Notes under the pieces: model-generated
Seen by the model: only the letters and a program-made list of their open reading frames with translations
Told to the model about the DNA's origin: nothing
The model's database searches: none
Source: JAUNBG01 sp964442735
GTDB taxonomy: Bacteria > Planctomycetota > Planctomycetia > Pirellulales > Thermoguttaceae
NCBI GenBank assembly: GCA_964442735.1
Contig: CAYUAP010000007.1
Coordinates: forward strand, 9,981-73,980
Reading direction: 5' to 3'
Length of the DNA: 64,000 nt
Made by a program: the position numbers and the translations under genes
Shown: positions 33,943-42,642 of the stretch, one piece after another
Numbering within the stretch: the stretch's first letter is position 1
How the letters are laid out: the number at the start of each line of letters is the position of its first letter

Positions 33943-36210
33943 TCATTTTTCATGGATCATAATTACCTGGTCTACATAAACATTCGACACCTTGGGATCA
34001 TGTCTATGGGCAAACCAGAAGCCTGCATCTTCGGTAAAGGTGACAATACCAAAATCAATCCATCGATACTCTTTTCCTTTAATCGCGCCAATGGGAATCG
34101 TTTTGGAATAAAGATCTTTTTTAGCCGCCCAATCGTAAACACCAAAAGTCATAGCCGATCCCACCTCCGATTCTGCATCACACCGAAGACTGACTCGAAC
34201 ATGAAATTTTCCACTCAAGACCGGTCGATAATTGGTATTCCAGTCAACTTCCGTCGGCATAGCCGTCGTCATACCGTCCCAAGCGGCGGAATCTTTTACC
34301 CGTTTCGCCGCATTATTGACATTGGCAAATAACGCATCGTCAAATACAAACAGATCGTCATCCGCAACTCCGTTGCAAAAATCAGGCAGTTTATCCTGTT
34401 TTTGATTCATCGCTTGAAATCCAATTAGAATTTTATTGAATTCGTCTGCACCATGACTGCTAATATCCAAACTGGTGATCTTGTATTCTGCACAGCGTTG
34501 AATAAATTGTTTACAGGAAGCAACGACATCCTTCGGTCCCAAAAAAGGAAGTTTGGTATTCCATGCTTTGTTTTTATAGTATCGATAGTATTTCAACCAG
34601 GTATAATCAACGGCCAAACGAGTTTTTAACAGACGCTTGACTTGCTGTGAATCGGCTCCGTAAATGGAACGGGATTTTTCTTCCGCGCGATTCATGATCT
34701 CCGTTATCTGATTCAAGGTCTTTAAATCAAGCCAACGATTGACTGGCGGGGCAAAACAACCAATTTGGATATCCAAAGACAAGGCTCGTTCACTAATAAC
34801 GTCAAGATATTCCTGAAGGATTGGTGTTATTTCTTTTCCATAGTATCCATTGCAGAATTCAATAAATAATTTTTTCTCGTCCAAAGTTGGATTCCACATG
34901 AGATGGAGCAGAATCCAATTTCGAACTTCCACGAAATCGTCCCCTTCCCCTTCGATGAACAGACCGATTGCGCCATACTTCATAAAATATCGAACATTAT
35001 CGGCCAAAAACCGATAGTTCGGATGCGGACCGATATAATTATGATAATTGGTCACATAATCCCAGATAAAGAGTTGGGAGGCAATAGCGCTCCAGCCGGA
35101 AATATCGGAATCGAACTCCTTGTTTTGTGGGTCGGACAATGGCCGAACAAAAGAACATTCGATCGAACAGAGTCGAATCAGTATATTTTTTCGCGGCTTG
35201 ACCTCCTTGGGCGGTTTACGTGTGTACTGATAGGCTAGTGACTCTACCATGACATTAGGAAATTCCTTCTCAATATCAGTAGCGACCGCATTTAAAAAAT
35301 GAACTAAAGTTCCGGAATGGGATCCTTCTTTTTCGTCCAGAGCTTTACATTTAGGACATGTACAGTACCCATACCAGTCATTTTGACTGATATCGACAAT
35401 CATCGCGTTCGGCGTTTTTCGGAGTGTTTCGAGAATATTTTTCGTTAATTCACGGCGCATGTCGTCGTTTGTCAGACAGAGTTGCGCGTTTTCATACGTT
35501 CGTTTTCCCTTTATTTCACTAAACCAGTCAGGATGATCTTTAAAGTATTTATCTGGTGGAATCCATTTGTAAAATGAATGAACGAATTGAATGATATCAA
35601 TTCGTCCGCCATAATCTGGGGAAATAGCGCCATTTCCCTTGAGACGTGCGGAAAAAACACCGGGCTGTGCCACGCGATGATACATTTCCCGTGATATCAT
35701 TTGTGGAGCATAGGAAATCGTCAAATTCGCGGGAATCGTTAATCGGGTCCTTTGTGGAATAAAACGTTCTTCCGGAGTCCACCATCGACATCCGACATAA
35801 TCTTCCAAAAAGGTATAGACCGCGTAAAGTACCCCACGTCGTTCATGACCGGTCAATATCAATTCATTTTCCTGCGCATGTAAATAGATGCCGTCAAATT
35901 TAAAGGGGAGAAGACCTTTTTCACCAGACAGAAAACGTTTGGTCCGTTCGGTAGATCCGATCAAAATAACTTTTTCTTCTCCGTCCTTTAATGTATTTTC
36001 CGTAATTACGGGCAATACAGCTCCAGTCGCCTCCTTGAGATGATCCGCCAACTCCCGGGCCGCAGTCTTCTCCACCTCCGTTACCTTCTCGGGAAGAACG
36101 ATTCTCCACCTGGTTTGACCGTTCTCCACCATGATGATATCTTCGGCAAATAACTTTCCTCCCAGAAAAAAGCTGTATAATACCAAAAATACAATGAATT
36201 TGTTTTTCAT
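33943..36210 (-). CDS. DUF4838 domain exported protein
   Basis: Exported protein of 755 residues with a signal peptide (MKNKFIVFLVLYSFFLGGKL, cleaved near FAED). The first 120 residues resemble the N-terminal alpha/beta domain found on alpha-glucuronidase and GH20-type enzymes (EKTAARELADHLKEATGAVL, then GVLYAVYTFLEDYVGCRWW). The DUF4838 core follows (about 150-450) with DISQNDWYGYCTCPKCKALD, whose CTCPKC knuckle is typical. The C-terminal region after about 560 is beta-rich and may bind carbohydrate. Polysaccharide-related hydrolysis is plausible but unproven. A near-perfect AGGAGGT lies before ATG 36210, inside the end of the upstream gene, so the two are translationally linked. Confidence 0.82.
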   Translation of the reverse strand: MKNKFIVFLVLYSFFLGGKLFAEDIIMVENGQTRWRIVLPEKVTEVEKTAARELADHLKEATGAVLPVITENTLKDGEEKVILIGSTERTKRFLSGEKGLLPFKFDGIYLHAQENELILTGHERRGVLYAVYTFLEDYVGCRWWTPEERFIPQRTRLTIPANLTISYAPQMISREMYHRVAQPGVFSARLKGNGAISPDYGGRIDIIQFVHSFYKWIPPDKYFKDHPDWFSEIKGKRTYENAQLCLTNDDMRRELTKNILETLRKTPNAMIVDISQNDWYGYCTCPKCKALDEKEGSHSGTLVHFLNAVATDIEKEFPNVMVESLAYQYTRKPPKEVKPRKNILIRLCSIECSFVRPLSDPQNKEFDSDISGWSAIASQLFIWDYVTNYHNYIGPHPNYRFLADNVRYFMKYGAIGLFIEGEGDDFVEVRNWILLHLMWNPTLDEKKLFIEFCNGYYGKEITPILQEYLDVISERALSLDIQIGCFAPPVNRWLDLKTLNQITEIMNRAEEKSRSIYGADSQQVKRLLKTRLAVDYTWLKYYRYYKNKAWNTKLPFLGPKDVVASCKQFIQRCAEYKITSLDISSHGADEFNKILIGFQAMNQKQDKLPDFCNGVADDDLFVFDDALFANVNNAAKRVKDSAAWDGMTTAMPTEVDWNTNYRPVLSGKFHVRVSLRCDAESEVGSAMTFGVYDWAAKKDLYSKTIPIGAIKGKEYRWIDFGIVTFTEDAGFWFAHRHDPKVSNVYVDQVIMIHEK

Positions 36211-36211
36211 T

Positions 36212-37387
36212 TCATTTACCTCCTGGTTGTTTTTTAATACTAACGATATTATCCATCATACAGTGCCGATAAAATTCGGTGTATTCCACAAAAGAATGAT
36301 GAATGGCGGTAATCTCCCCGACGAGTTCATCAGAGGAAAATAATTTCACATAATTAGGCTTTGTCCCAAAAGAAGAAGCGAGGAACGAGACATTTCTAGT
36401 GACTTCCAGAAGATACTCCTCGGTTCCTGCAATTTTTAAATCTATAAAATTTGCATTATTTCCTAAAGACCCCAATAGTCCCAAGGGTTCCTTGTGTTCG
36501 TAGCTCTGATAAATATAGCCTAAAATACGGTCCGTTTTCCGATAAAAATTATAGACAGGAATATCCCCCAGCGATGAAAAAAGATCCAGATCCGGATCGG
36601 TTCGATCAACGGCAGCCCCCATTAGAATAAAATGATCGATATCATACTTTTGAATCCGATCATACTTGAAAATCTTGACAAGTGCACGAACAATGATTCG
36701 GGCCCCTAGAGAATGTCCGACCAGAACCGTTTTACCGGACAGATGTTCCAACTGATCGAGGAGTTGATCAGAAGCCTCATGATCGACTTGACGACACGCA
36801 TCCTCCCAGAAGGAACAGGATTTCCAATTGAGAACAATGATCCTGGAATTCGGATAAATTGCCTGAAAGGCTTCTTTCTCCTGTTGACAATCGCTCTTTT
36901 CTGTCAACCAGCCCGGATTAATAATAATGTTTTCTATCGGATCACAATTTATTGGACACAACAAAGGCCTACAGAATCCGATTCTCTCAAAAAAACGATA
37001 TTTATTGAGTTCGGACGCTATTCTATTGACAGAAAAGCCAATCATAAAGATATCGTCAAGGAATCCAACGACAGGAATAAAATCGGGAATTAAATCAATT
37101 GGTGAAACAAAATAGAGCAGGGCCAGCACAATGGTCATTAGGGTCGAGTTGGAAATATCGGTATATTTTCCAGAGAGCCAGGCACTAATCATACGGAACA
37201 TGGTTGTTAGAGAATTGATCGCTTCACCATTAAGAGAATTGGAAAAACGGTTAAGCCAGTTTTTCGATTTCACCAGCAGGCGCTCCATTCGAGTTTTATC
37301 CCGAACTATGTTTTCCGCCGTTTTGTTACGCTTTTGAATCCAGTCATCGTAACTTGATTCAGATAAATTTTGGGGATCTACAGCCAT
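36212..37387 (-). CDS. DUF1232 / alpha-beta hydrolase fusion protein
   Basis: A 391-residue protein joining two modules. Residues about 84-125 form a DUF1232 (YkvA-like) hydrophobic hairpin: LALLYFVSPIDLIPDFIPVV followed by GFLDDIFMIGFSVNRI, the SPIDLIPD motif being diagnostic. Residues about 150-350 are an alpha/beta hydrolase of the DUF726/TMCO4-like type, with IIVLNWKS and the nucleophile elbow VLVGHSLGARII (Ser226). A membrane-attached esterase or lipase is the simplest reading; substrate unknown. Its stop lies one base before the DUF4838 start, and the Shine-Dalgarno of that gene is within its last codons. Confidence 0.82.
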   Translation of the reverse strand: MAVDPQNLSESSYDDWIQKRNKTAENIVRDKTRMERLLVKSKNWLNRFSNSLNGEAINSLTTMFRMISAWLSGKYTDISNSTLMTIVLALLYFVSPIDLIPDFIPVVGFLDDIFMIGFSVNRIASELNKYRFFERIGFCRPLLCPINCDPIENIIINPGWLTEKSDCQQEKEAFQAIYPNSRIIVLNWKSCSFWEDACRQVDHEASDQLLDQLEHLSGKTVLVGHSLGARIIVRALVKIFKYDRIQKYDIDHFILMGAAVDRTDPDLDLFSSLGDIPVYNFYRKTDRILGYIYQSYEHKEPLGLLGSLGNNANFIDLKIAGTEEYLLEVTRNVSFLASSFGTKPNYVKLFSSDELVGEITAIHHSFVEYTEFYRHCMMDNIVSIKKQPGGK

Positions 37388-37454
37388 GATAACAGGACTC
37401 CCGGTAAATGAATTGCCAGATAGTTTTGACCTGGAGGGTATGTTTTCCAGTATG

Positions 37455-37562
37455 AATCAAGTTACTATAATTAATCAAGTCATTACAATTAATCAAGCCA
37501 CTATAATCAATCAAGTCACTACAATTAGTTAAACCACTGCAATCAATCAAGTCACTATAAAT
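37455..37562. repeat. 18-bp tandem array (six copies)
   Basis: Unit AATCAAGTCACTACAATT repeated six times with substitutions, about 70 bp upstream of the hydrolase gene on its promoter side. Because the unit is a multiple of three it leaves an open frame of six-residue repeats, but there is no ribosome site to support it. Confidence 0.9.
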
Positions 37563-37571
37563 TAGAGGAAG

Positions 37572-37594
37572 AACGCAGGCGAATCACCTGCGTT
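37572..37594 (-). terminator. Weak terminator-like hairpin after the ferredoxin gene
   Basis: AACGCAGG and CCTGCGTT pair around CGAATCA, 45 bp beyond the ferredoxin stop. On the minus strand it is followed by CTTCC and then AT-rich DNA, not a clean T-run. Confidence 0.45.
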
Positions 37595-37638
37595 TCCAGA
37601 AGTCTTCAGAACCGTCGTTACACGGTTTTACGATAATA

Positions 37639-37809
37639 CTATTCAATAGTAATAGCTTCGCAAGGACAAGCATCGGCACAAGCACCACAGCCTGCACACT
37701 GATCGTTTACAGTTGCGACTCCATCAATAACTTCTATCGCTGCACAAGGACAAGCGTCCGCACAAGCTCCACAACCAACACATTTTTCTTTATCTACTGT
37801 AGCTGCCAT
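37639..37809 (-). CDS. 2x[4Fe-4S] ferredoxin
   Basis: Small electron carrier of 56 residues with two cubane clusters. Both halves show the same motif: CVGCGACADACPC and CAGCGACADACPC, with eight ligand Cys plus an extra Cys after each CP. ATG 37807-37809 has TAGGAG upstream. Further upstream in-frame starts would add a hydrophobic stretch with no ribosome site, so they are rejected. Bacterial-type ferredoxins of this length serve anaerobic oxidoreductases such as pyruvate:ferredoxin oxidoreductase or hydrogenases. No such partner is in this window. The nearly identical halves are a clear internal duplication. Confidence 0.93.
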   Translation of the reverse strand: MAATVDKEKCVGCGACADACPCAAIEVIDGVATVNDQCAGCGACADACPCEAITIE

Positions 37810-38139
37810 TTTTTCTCCTACACCTTTATTGAAAACAAAATCAAACAAAACGAACATACGAAATATAAAAATTGACAACAAATCAAAAAAGAGTCTTTAA
37901 AACGGCTCTTTTATATTCGTCATGTCCACCCACCTCTTTGATCATAGAAAAGATAGGGGAAAAATCAAGGGTGGAAGTCAAAAAACTTTTACTTTTTCAT
38001 AAAAAATTTCCCGGAATTTTTTTCGGGCATATGGTCAAATATGGAAAAATTTTTAGAATGGAATAGATTTCGTTTAAAACACCATAGACATATTGCTCTA
38101 TGGAAAACATTAATAGTAACACAGAATAAAGGACAGGTT

Positions 38140-39717
38140 ATGGATATTACTTGGATTGTAACGATTATTTTCTTTTTATTATTGATATTCATTGCTTTTT
38201 GGGGCATGTTCAAGACGCATAATATCAATGATTTCTTTTTAGGAGGAAAAACGTTAGGTCCTTGGATACTAGCTATTTCCTATGGAACAACCTACTTTAG
38301 CGCCGTCGTTTTTATCGGTTTTGCGGGCCAGTTCGGTTGGACTCAAAGTTTTGACGCGCTCTGGGTGGGTGTAATGAACGCAATAGGTGGTGGATTTCTT
38401 GCCTGGAGCGTTTTAGGCCGGCCAACTCGTCGTATGACGCGACGCTTAAAGGCCATGACCATGCCGGAATTCTTCGCTGCCCGATATAATACCAATGGTA
38501 TGAAAGTTATTGCGGCCATTATTATTTTTGTTTTCCTTCTCCCATATTCCGCATCTGTTTTTGCCGGCTTGAGTTATCTCTTTAAGAGTGTGTTCGGATT
38601 GGAAATGTGGGTTGTTTTGACTATTATTACATTGGTCACCGGCATCTATGTCGTTTGTGGTGGATATAAAGCGGCCGCACGGATCGACTTTATTCAGGGA
38701 CTGATTATGTTCTTCGGCGCCTTCTTAATGGTCTTCTTTGTCGTAAATCATTTCGGCGGATTATCCAATTCGTTTATGGACGCAACGGGAATCTATCAAA
38801 CACGAATCGATATAAAGGCTGTTAAGCCGGATAATTTTATTCCTGTCTTGCCCATGCCGAATTTAATCTTCTGGTCAGTCGTCTTTATGACCTCTTTTGC
38901 CCCTTGGGGATTACCACAGATGGTTCATAAATACTATGCCATAAAAGATGAAAAGCAGATTAGACGCGGTGCCTTTATTACAACCCTCTTCGCATTTATG
39001 ATCGGTTGTGGCGCCTATTTAACAGGGGCCCTGACCCATCTGCTCCCGTTGGATATCCTTAATAAAGCCGTAGTCAACAATCATGTCGATACCAATATGC
39101 TGGTTCCACTCATGTTGGTAAACATTCTTCCCAAGCCGTTGTTACTCCTCATTCTGCTCTTGGTTTTATCGGCTTCCATGTCCACCTTGAGTGGTTTGGT
39201 TCTGGTTTCATCTTCGGCCATTAGTATCGATCTCTATAAAGGATATTTTGTACCTAACGCAACGGATCGACATTATTTGTGGATTATGCGAATTTTAAGT
39301 CTTTTATTCATTCTCATATCCTATATTATAACACTGTGTAACCCTTCCTGGATTGTCGCCTTAATGTCCTTGTCCTGGGGGGCAATTGCCGGGGCGTTTT
39401 TAACGCCCTATCTCTATGGCCTATTTTGGCGGAGAACAACCAAATTGGGTGCCTATGCGGGTATGTGGTCCGGTTTGATTATTGTCAATTGCATTTATTG
39501 GGGCTGTTTCTTCTGGTCCGGACCGCAAATGGCAAAAGCATATGCTCCTGTTGCCGCCTCTATCGCCATGGTGGTTCCCTTCTTTATTGTTCCTGTCGTC
39601 AGTCTAATGACCAAGCCGGTAGACTCAAAAACGGTTGCTCTTGCTTTTGGTGACGATGAAGTTAAGACAGACGAAGTTAAGACAGACGAAGTTAAGACAG
39701 ATGAAGTTAAGAACTAA
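38140..39717 (+). CDS. Sodium/solute symporter (SSS family)
   Basis: Inner-membrane secondary transporter of 525 residues with about 13 hydrophobic helices. ATG 38140 follows AAAGGA. Landmarks of the SSS family are FFLGGKTLGPWILAISYGTT, the GGFLAWSVLGRPTRRM loop and SASMSTLSGLVLVSSSAIS (the Ser/Thr-rich TM8 sodium site). RRMTRRLKAMTMPEFFAARY is the PutP-like cytoplasmic loop. The substrate (amino acid, sugar acid or pantothenate) cannot be told. The tail carries four copies of DEVKT (DNA 39655-39714), a charged repeat that is not part of the family core. Confidence 0.9.
   Translation: MDITWIVTIIFFLLLIFIAFWGMFKTHNINDFFLGGKTLGPWILAISYGTTYFSAVVFIGFAGQFGWTQSFDALWVGVMNAIGGGFLAWSVLGRPTRRMTRRLKAMTMPEFFAARYNTNGMKVIAAIIIFVFLLPYSASVFAGLSYLFKSVFGLEMWVVLTIITLVTGIYVVCGGYKAAARIDFIQGLIMFFGAFLMVFFVVNHFGGLSNSFMDATGIYQTRIDIKAVKPDNFIPVLPMPNLIFWSVVFMTSFAPWGLPQMVHKYYAIKDEKQIRRGAFITTLFAFMIGCGAYLTGALTHLLPLDILNKAVVNNHVDTNMLVPLMLVNILPKPLLLLILLLVLSASMSTLSGLVLVSSSAISIDLYKGYFVPNATDRHYLWIMRILSLLFILISYIITLCNPSWIVALMSLSWGAIAGAFLTPYLYGLFWRRTTKLGAYAGMWSGLIIVNCIYWGCFFWSGPQMAKAYAPVAASIAMVVPFFIVPVVSLMTKPVDSKTVALAFGDDEVKTDEVKTDEVKTDEVKN
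39655..39714 (+). repeat. 15-bp in-frame tandem repeat encoding DEVKT x4
   Basis: Four copies of GATGAAGTTAAGACA with small changes at the end of the symporter gene. Length is a multiple of three, so copy number changes would only lengthen or shorten the tail. Confidence 0.93.
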
Positions 39718-39830
39718 ATGTCAACAAAAAAATGAAAAAAGTGGTGTTCGGGCCTTGACGTAGAAAATATATTGGTTATATTATTGGAAAACATGGGGGA
39801 ACGATTTTCTTTGATTTCGTTTCACTTTAT

Positions 39831-39914
39831 GCGGGAATGGCGGAATTGGTAGACGCGTCAGGTTGAGGGCCTGATGGGAGCAATCCTGTGGAGGTTCGAG
39901 TCCTCTTTCCCGTA
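39831..39914 (+). tRNA. tRNA-Leu (anticodon GAG)
   Basis: The cloverleaf folds cleanly. The acceptor stem is GCGGGAA with TTCCCGT, and the D arm has GCG-CGC around AATTGGTAGA. The anticodon stem is TCAGG/CCTGA with loop TTGAGGG (GAG at its centre). A long class II variable arm and the T arm GGAGG-TTCGAGT-CCTCT follow, with discriminator A. The long variable arm and anticodon identify leucine. No CCA is encoded. Confidence 0.96.
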
Positions 39915-39927
39915 TTATTTTTTGACG

Positions 39928-39954
39928 AAGCCTTGCTGCGGCAAGGCTTTTTTT
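39928..39954 (+). terminator. Intrinsic terminator after tRNA-Leu
   Basis: AAGCCTTGC pairs with GCAAGGCTT around a TGCG tetraloop and runs into seven T. This is a strong intrinsic terminator 14 bases past the tRNA. Confidence 0.93.
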
Positions 39955-40041
39955 ATAGGAATGGGGATTTGATTTCCCTTTAAAACAGGTCCTTCGGAAT
40001 TTTCAAACTTGGTTCCTTGATAAATTTAATAAATGTTCTAT

Positions 40042-40115
40042 GTCCTCGTAGCTCAATTGGATAGAGCGTCGGCCTCCGAAGCCGAAGGTTACAGGTTCGA
40101 TTCCTGCCGAGGATA
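40042..40115 (+). tRNA. tRNA-Arg (anticodon CCG)
   Basis: The acceptor stem is GTCCTCG with CGAGGAT. The D arm is GCTC-GAGC, and the anticodon stem TCGGC/GCCGA has loop CTCCGAA giving CCG. The T arm is ACAGG-TTCGATT-CCTGC with discriminator A. It reads CGG codons. No CCA is encoded. Confidence 0.96.
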
Positions 40116-40184
40116 TTTTCTATTCCTTTTATGTAATTATTTTTCTTTTTCTTTAGATTTTATGCCAGAATACTTTTTATTTTC

Positions 40185-40213
40185 TTGAAATGATTTAAAG
40201 ATCTGTCTATAAT
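40185..40213 (+). promoter_or_regulatory. Predicted promoter for the HtrA-like protease gene
   Basis: TTGAAA at 40185-40190, a 17-base spacer and TATAAT at 40208-40213 form a near-consensus housekeeping promoter. The leader would be about 85 bases. Confidence 0.7.
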
Positions 40214-40305
40214 AAAAGAGGTGATTTTTGTAAATCCCTTTTTAAGGAATACAAACATTGACTTTTATTATGTTTAACATACTGATTATAAAATAGATAA
40301 CGATA

Positions 40306-41823
40306 ATGAAATATAAAATACAAAATTATAAAAACAGGACAACAAAATCCATGGTTGTTTTAGGTAAACTTGTTTTAATGTTTTTTATTGGTTTTACAGG
40401 ATTTTGCTCTATCCTACAGGCCAATCAGGAAAAAGAGGTCAATGTCCAAACAGAAAATCTGGTTGGTCTGGAGGCGATACAACAGGCGAATACGCTTTCA
40501 TCGGCGTTTCGAATGACTTCACGCAAGGTGATTCCGGCCGTGGTTAAAATTGTTGTCCATCGAACATCGGGCGATAAAGATATCCCAAAACGTAATCTTC
40601 CTTTTGGCGATCTTTTTCCTTCACTGGAAAAGGATGACGATATTGAAGGCATCGGATCGGGTGTTCTCGTGGAACCGGGTGGGTTAATTTTAACGAATAA
40701 TCACGTAGTCTCCAACAAGAAGAATATAACGGTCGAATTATTTGATGGACGCCAATATAATGTGACGGAGGTCAAGAAGGATTCTCGATCCGATCTGGCC
40801 ATTTTATCCATTGACTGTCCGGAAACGCTTCCCTATTTGAAATTTGCCGATAGTGAAAAATTGGAGATAGGAGACTGGGTTTTGGCGATTGGCAATCCCT
40901 TTATGTTGGAATCATCGGTTAGTGCAGGTATTATCAGTGCAACGAAACGGACGCTCGGTAAAAAAGATCATGGAGTCTTTATTCAGACTGACGCTGCGGT
41001 CAATCCGGGCAATAGTGGCGGTCCTCTGGTCGATCTTCAAGGCAATATCATTGGAATCAATACAGCGATCGCCTCCATGTCTGGTGGAAATCAGGGAATC
41101 GGTTTTGCCATTCCGTCGAATACGGCCCGTTGGATTATGGAACAGTTACGTTCCCATGGAAAGGTCATGCGTGCCTATCTGGGGGGCTCCCTAATTCCTT
41201 TAACCTATAAAGAACGTAAAACATATTCTCTTTTACCACGGGAAGGAGTGCGGTTGGAAACCACCTATAAAGATTCTCCCGCTGCTAAAGCAGGACTCCG
41301 ACGTAATGATATTTTACTCTCTTTTGACGGACTCTCTATCCATTCGCCTGAAGATTTCGATGTTTTAGTTGAGTCGGCAGATACCTCTAAAGAACATATT
41401 TTAACTGTTCTACGCATGCCCGACTCTAAAAAAATTACCGTTCCTGTCCAATTGGAAATCATTCCGGACAATTATATCGGTGTTCCTGTCACAGAAAAAC
41501 TGGTCGAAAAAGGAAAACATTATAACGACAAAGAATTGGGGCTTATGCTCATTCCGGTAACACCAACTTCGGCCCGAAATTTGGGACTAAAAACGGAAAA
41601 AGGACTGGTCGTTCTGAGCGCCGTTCCGGTCGGTTGCGCGTTTAAAGCCGGTCTTCGTGTGGGGATGGTTATTACTTCCGTTAATGATATGTCTATCAGT
41701 AATACATCTGATTTTCAAACGGCACGTAATAATATAAAAGAGCAAAAAATCATTACCATTGGAGTTACTACAAAAAATGGTCCCAAAACTTTTGAAGTTA
41801 CACTGAAATCTGAAAAAGAATAA
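40306..41823 (+). CDS. HtrA/DegP-family serine protease with two PDZ domains
   Basis: Envelope quality-control protease that cleaves misfolded exported proteins. The N-terminal hydrophobic helix (about residues 16-38) is a signal peptide or anchor. The trypsin-like domain (about 65-265) has the full triad: His133 in LTNNHVV, Asp163 in RSDLAIL and Ser237 in NPGNSGGPLVD. Two PDZ domains follow (about 285-385 and 400-500), with the substrate-binding loops AYLGGSLIPLT and GLMLIPVT. The 505-residue length fits DegP/DegQ types. No other protease gene lies nearby, and a near-consensus promoter precedes it. Confidence 0.94.
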   Translation: MKYKIQNYKNRTTKSMVVLGKLVLMFFIGFTGFCSILQANQEKEVNVQTENLVGLEAIQQANTLSSAFRMTSRKVIPAVVKIVVHRTSGDKDIPKRNLPFGDLFPSLEKDDDIEGIGSGVLVEPGGLILTNNHVVSNKKNITVELFDGRQYNVTEVKKDSRSDLAILSIDCPETLPYLKFADSEKLEIGDWVLAIGNPFMLESSVSAGIISATKRTLGKKDHGVFIQTDAAVNPGNSGGPLVDLQGNIIGINTAIASMSGGNQGIGFAIPSNTARWIMEQLRSHGKVMRAYLGGSLIPLTYKERKTYSLLPREGVRLETTYKDSPAAKAGLRRNDILLSFDGLSIHSPEDFDVLVESADTSKEHILTVLRMPDSKKITVPVQLEIIPDNYIGVPVTEKLVEKGKHYNDKELGLMLIPVTPTSARNLGLKTEKGLVVLSAVPVGCAFKAGLRVGMVITSVNDMSISNTSDFQTARNNIKEQKIITIGVTTKNGPKTFEVTLKSEKE

Positions 41824-41841
41824 AGTGCTCCTTCAAATTTA

Positions 41842-42501
41842 TCAGTTTAGGAGATGATTCAGTAATATTGTCAAGAAATAGGTTTCATCCACTTTTTTAC
41901 CGATTCGATCAGATAGGGTCGTTACTTTACCGGCTAGTTCGGGCGGAACAGAAGTGGTACTGTTATTGATGTTCACACCAATTCCAATAACCAAAAACTC
42001 TGGAACAGGAGATTCGATTAGAATTCCGGAAATTTTTTTATCGTTGATGTAAACGTCGTTAGGAGGTACGATTCGCGCGCCTCCTTGATTTGGAATTTCT
42101 TCCTTTTGAAGCAATACATTAAGGGTATCAACCACGTTTTGGGCAATTCGGAGAGAGAGTTCCGTACTATTTATTCGGGAAAAATGATAATAATCCCATC
42201 GGACAAGCAGTGACATGGCCAACATTCCCTCCGGACTCCACCATTGATGATTTCCACGACCACGACCTGCCGTCTGCTCCCGGGCGAGAATTAAAACAGG
42301 AAGCGTCCAGGAAGTCTGACTCGACTCCGGACTGGTTCCATTCAAAAATTCGGATGCCGGACTTCGATCCAACAGTGTTTTCGAATCCCGTAAAAATTCT
42401 TTTCCCCAATCCTGCGTACTTGTAATTTTTTGAAGATAGAAAATCTTGTTAACAATGGTATTCTGCTCAATATAGGCAGTATCGATAATATTATTTTCCA
42501 T
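41842..42501 (-). CDS. birA: Biotin--[acetyl-CoA-carboxylase] ligase (catalytic domain only)
   Basis: Attaches biotin to the carboxyl-carrier protein via biotinyl-AMP. The 219 residues cover only the catalytic domain; the N-terminal DNA-binding repressor domain of Escherichia coli BirA is absent. Motifs are FYLQKITSTQDWGKE, the biotinyl-AMP loop QTAGRGRGNHQWWSPEGML (residues 77-95), and KKISGILIE then VIGIGVNIN. The usual KWPND reads VPPND (residues 145-149), with Arg143 a few residues earlier. The variant is worth checking because the Lys is normally a substrate contact. The gene is convergent with htrA, 18 bases apart. Confidence 0.88.
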   Translation of the reverse strand: MENNIIDTAYIEQNTIVNKIFYLQKITSTQDWGKEFLRDSKTLLDRSPASEFLNGTSPESSQTSWTLPVLILAREQTAGRGRGNHQWWSPEGMLAMSLLVRWDYYHFSRINSTELSLRIAQNVVDTLNVLLQKEEIPNQGGARIVPPNDVYINDKKISGILIESPVPEFLVIGIGVNINNSTTSVPPELAGKVTTLSDRIGKKVDETYFLTILLNHLLN

Positions 42502-42642
42502 AAAGATTGTACTCTTTTGTAAAAAATAGAATATTGGCCTTGACTTAAACGGTAAAAATCGTTACTCAATATATATATAAAAAGTATACCCTTGTTTGGG
42601 TAAAATAACAGACCCTTCTTCCTTAATTGGGAATAAACGGTA

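Noticed and set aside
37359..37550. Minus-strand frame of six-residue repeats (LINCSD-like) in the 18-bp array
   Set aside because: It is forced by the 18-bp unit, overlaps the hydrolase start, and has no ribosome site.
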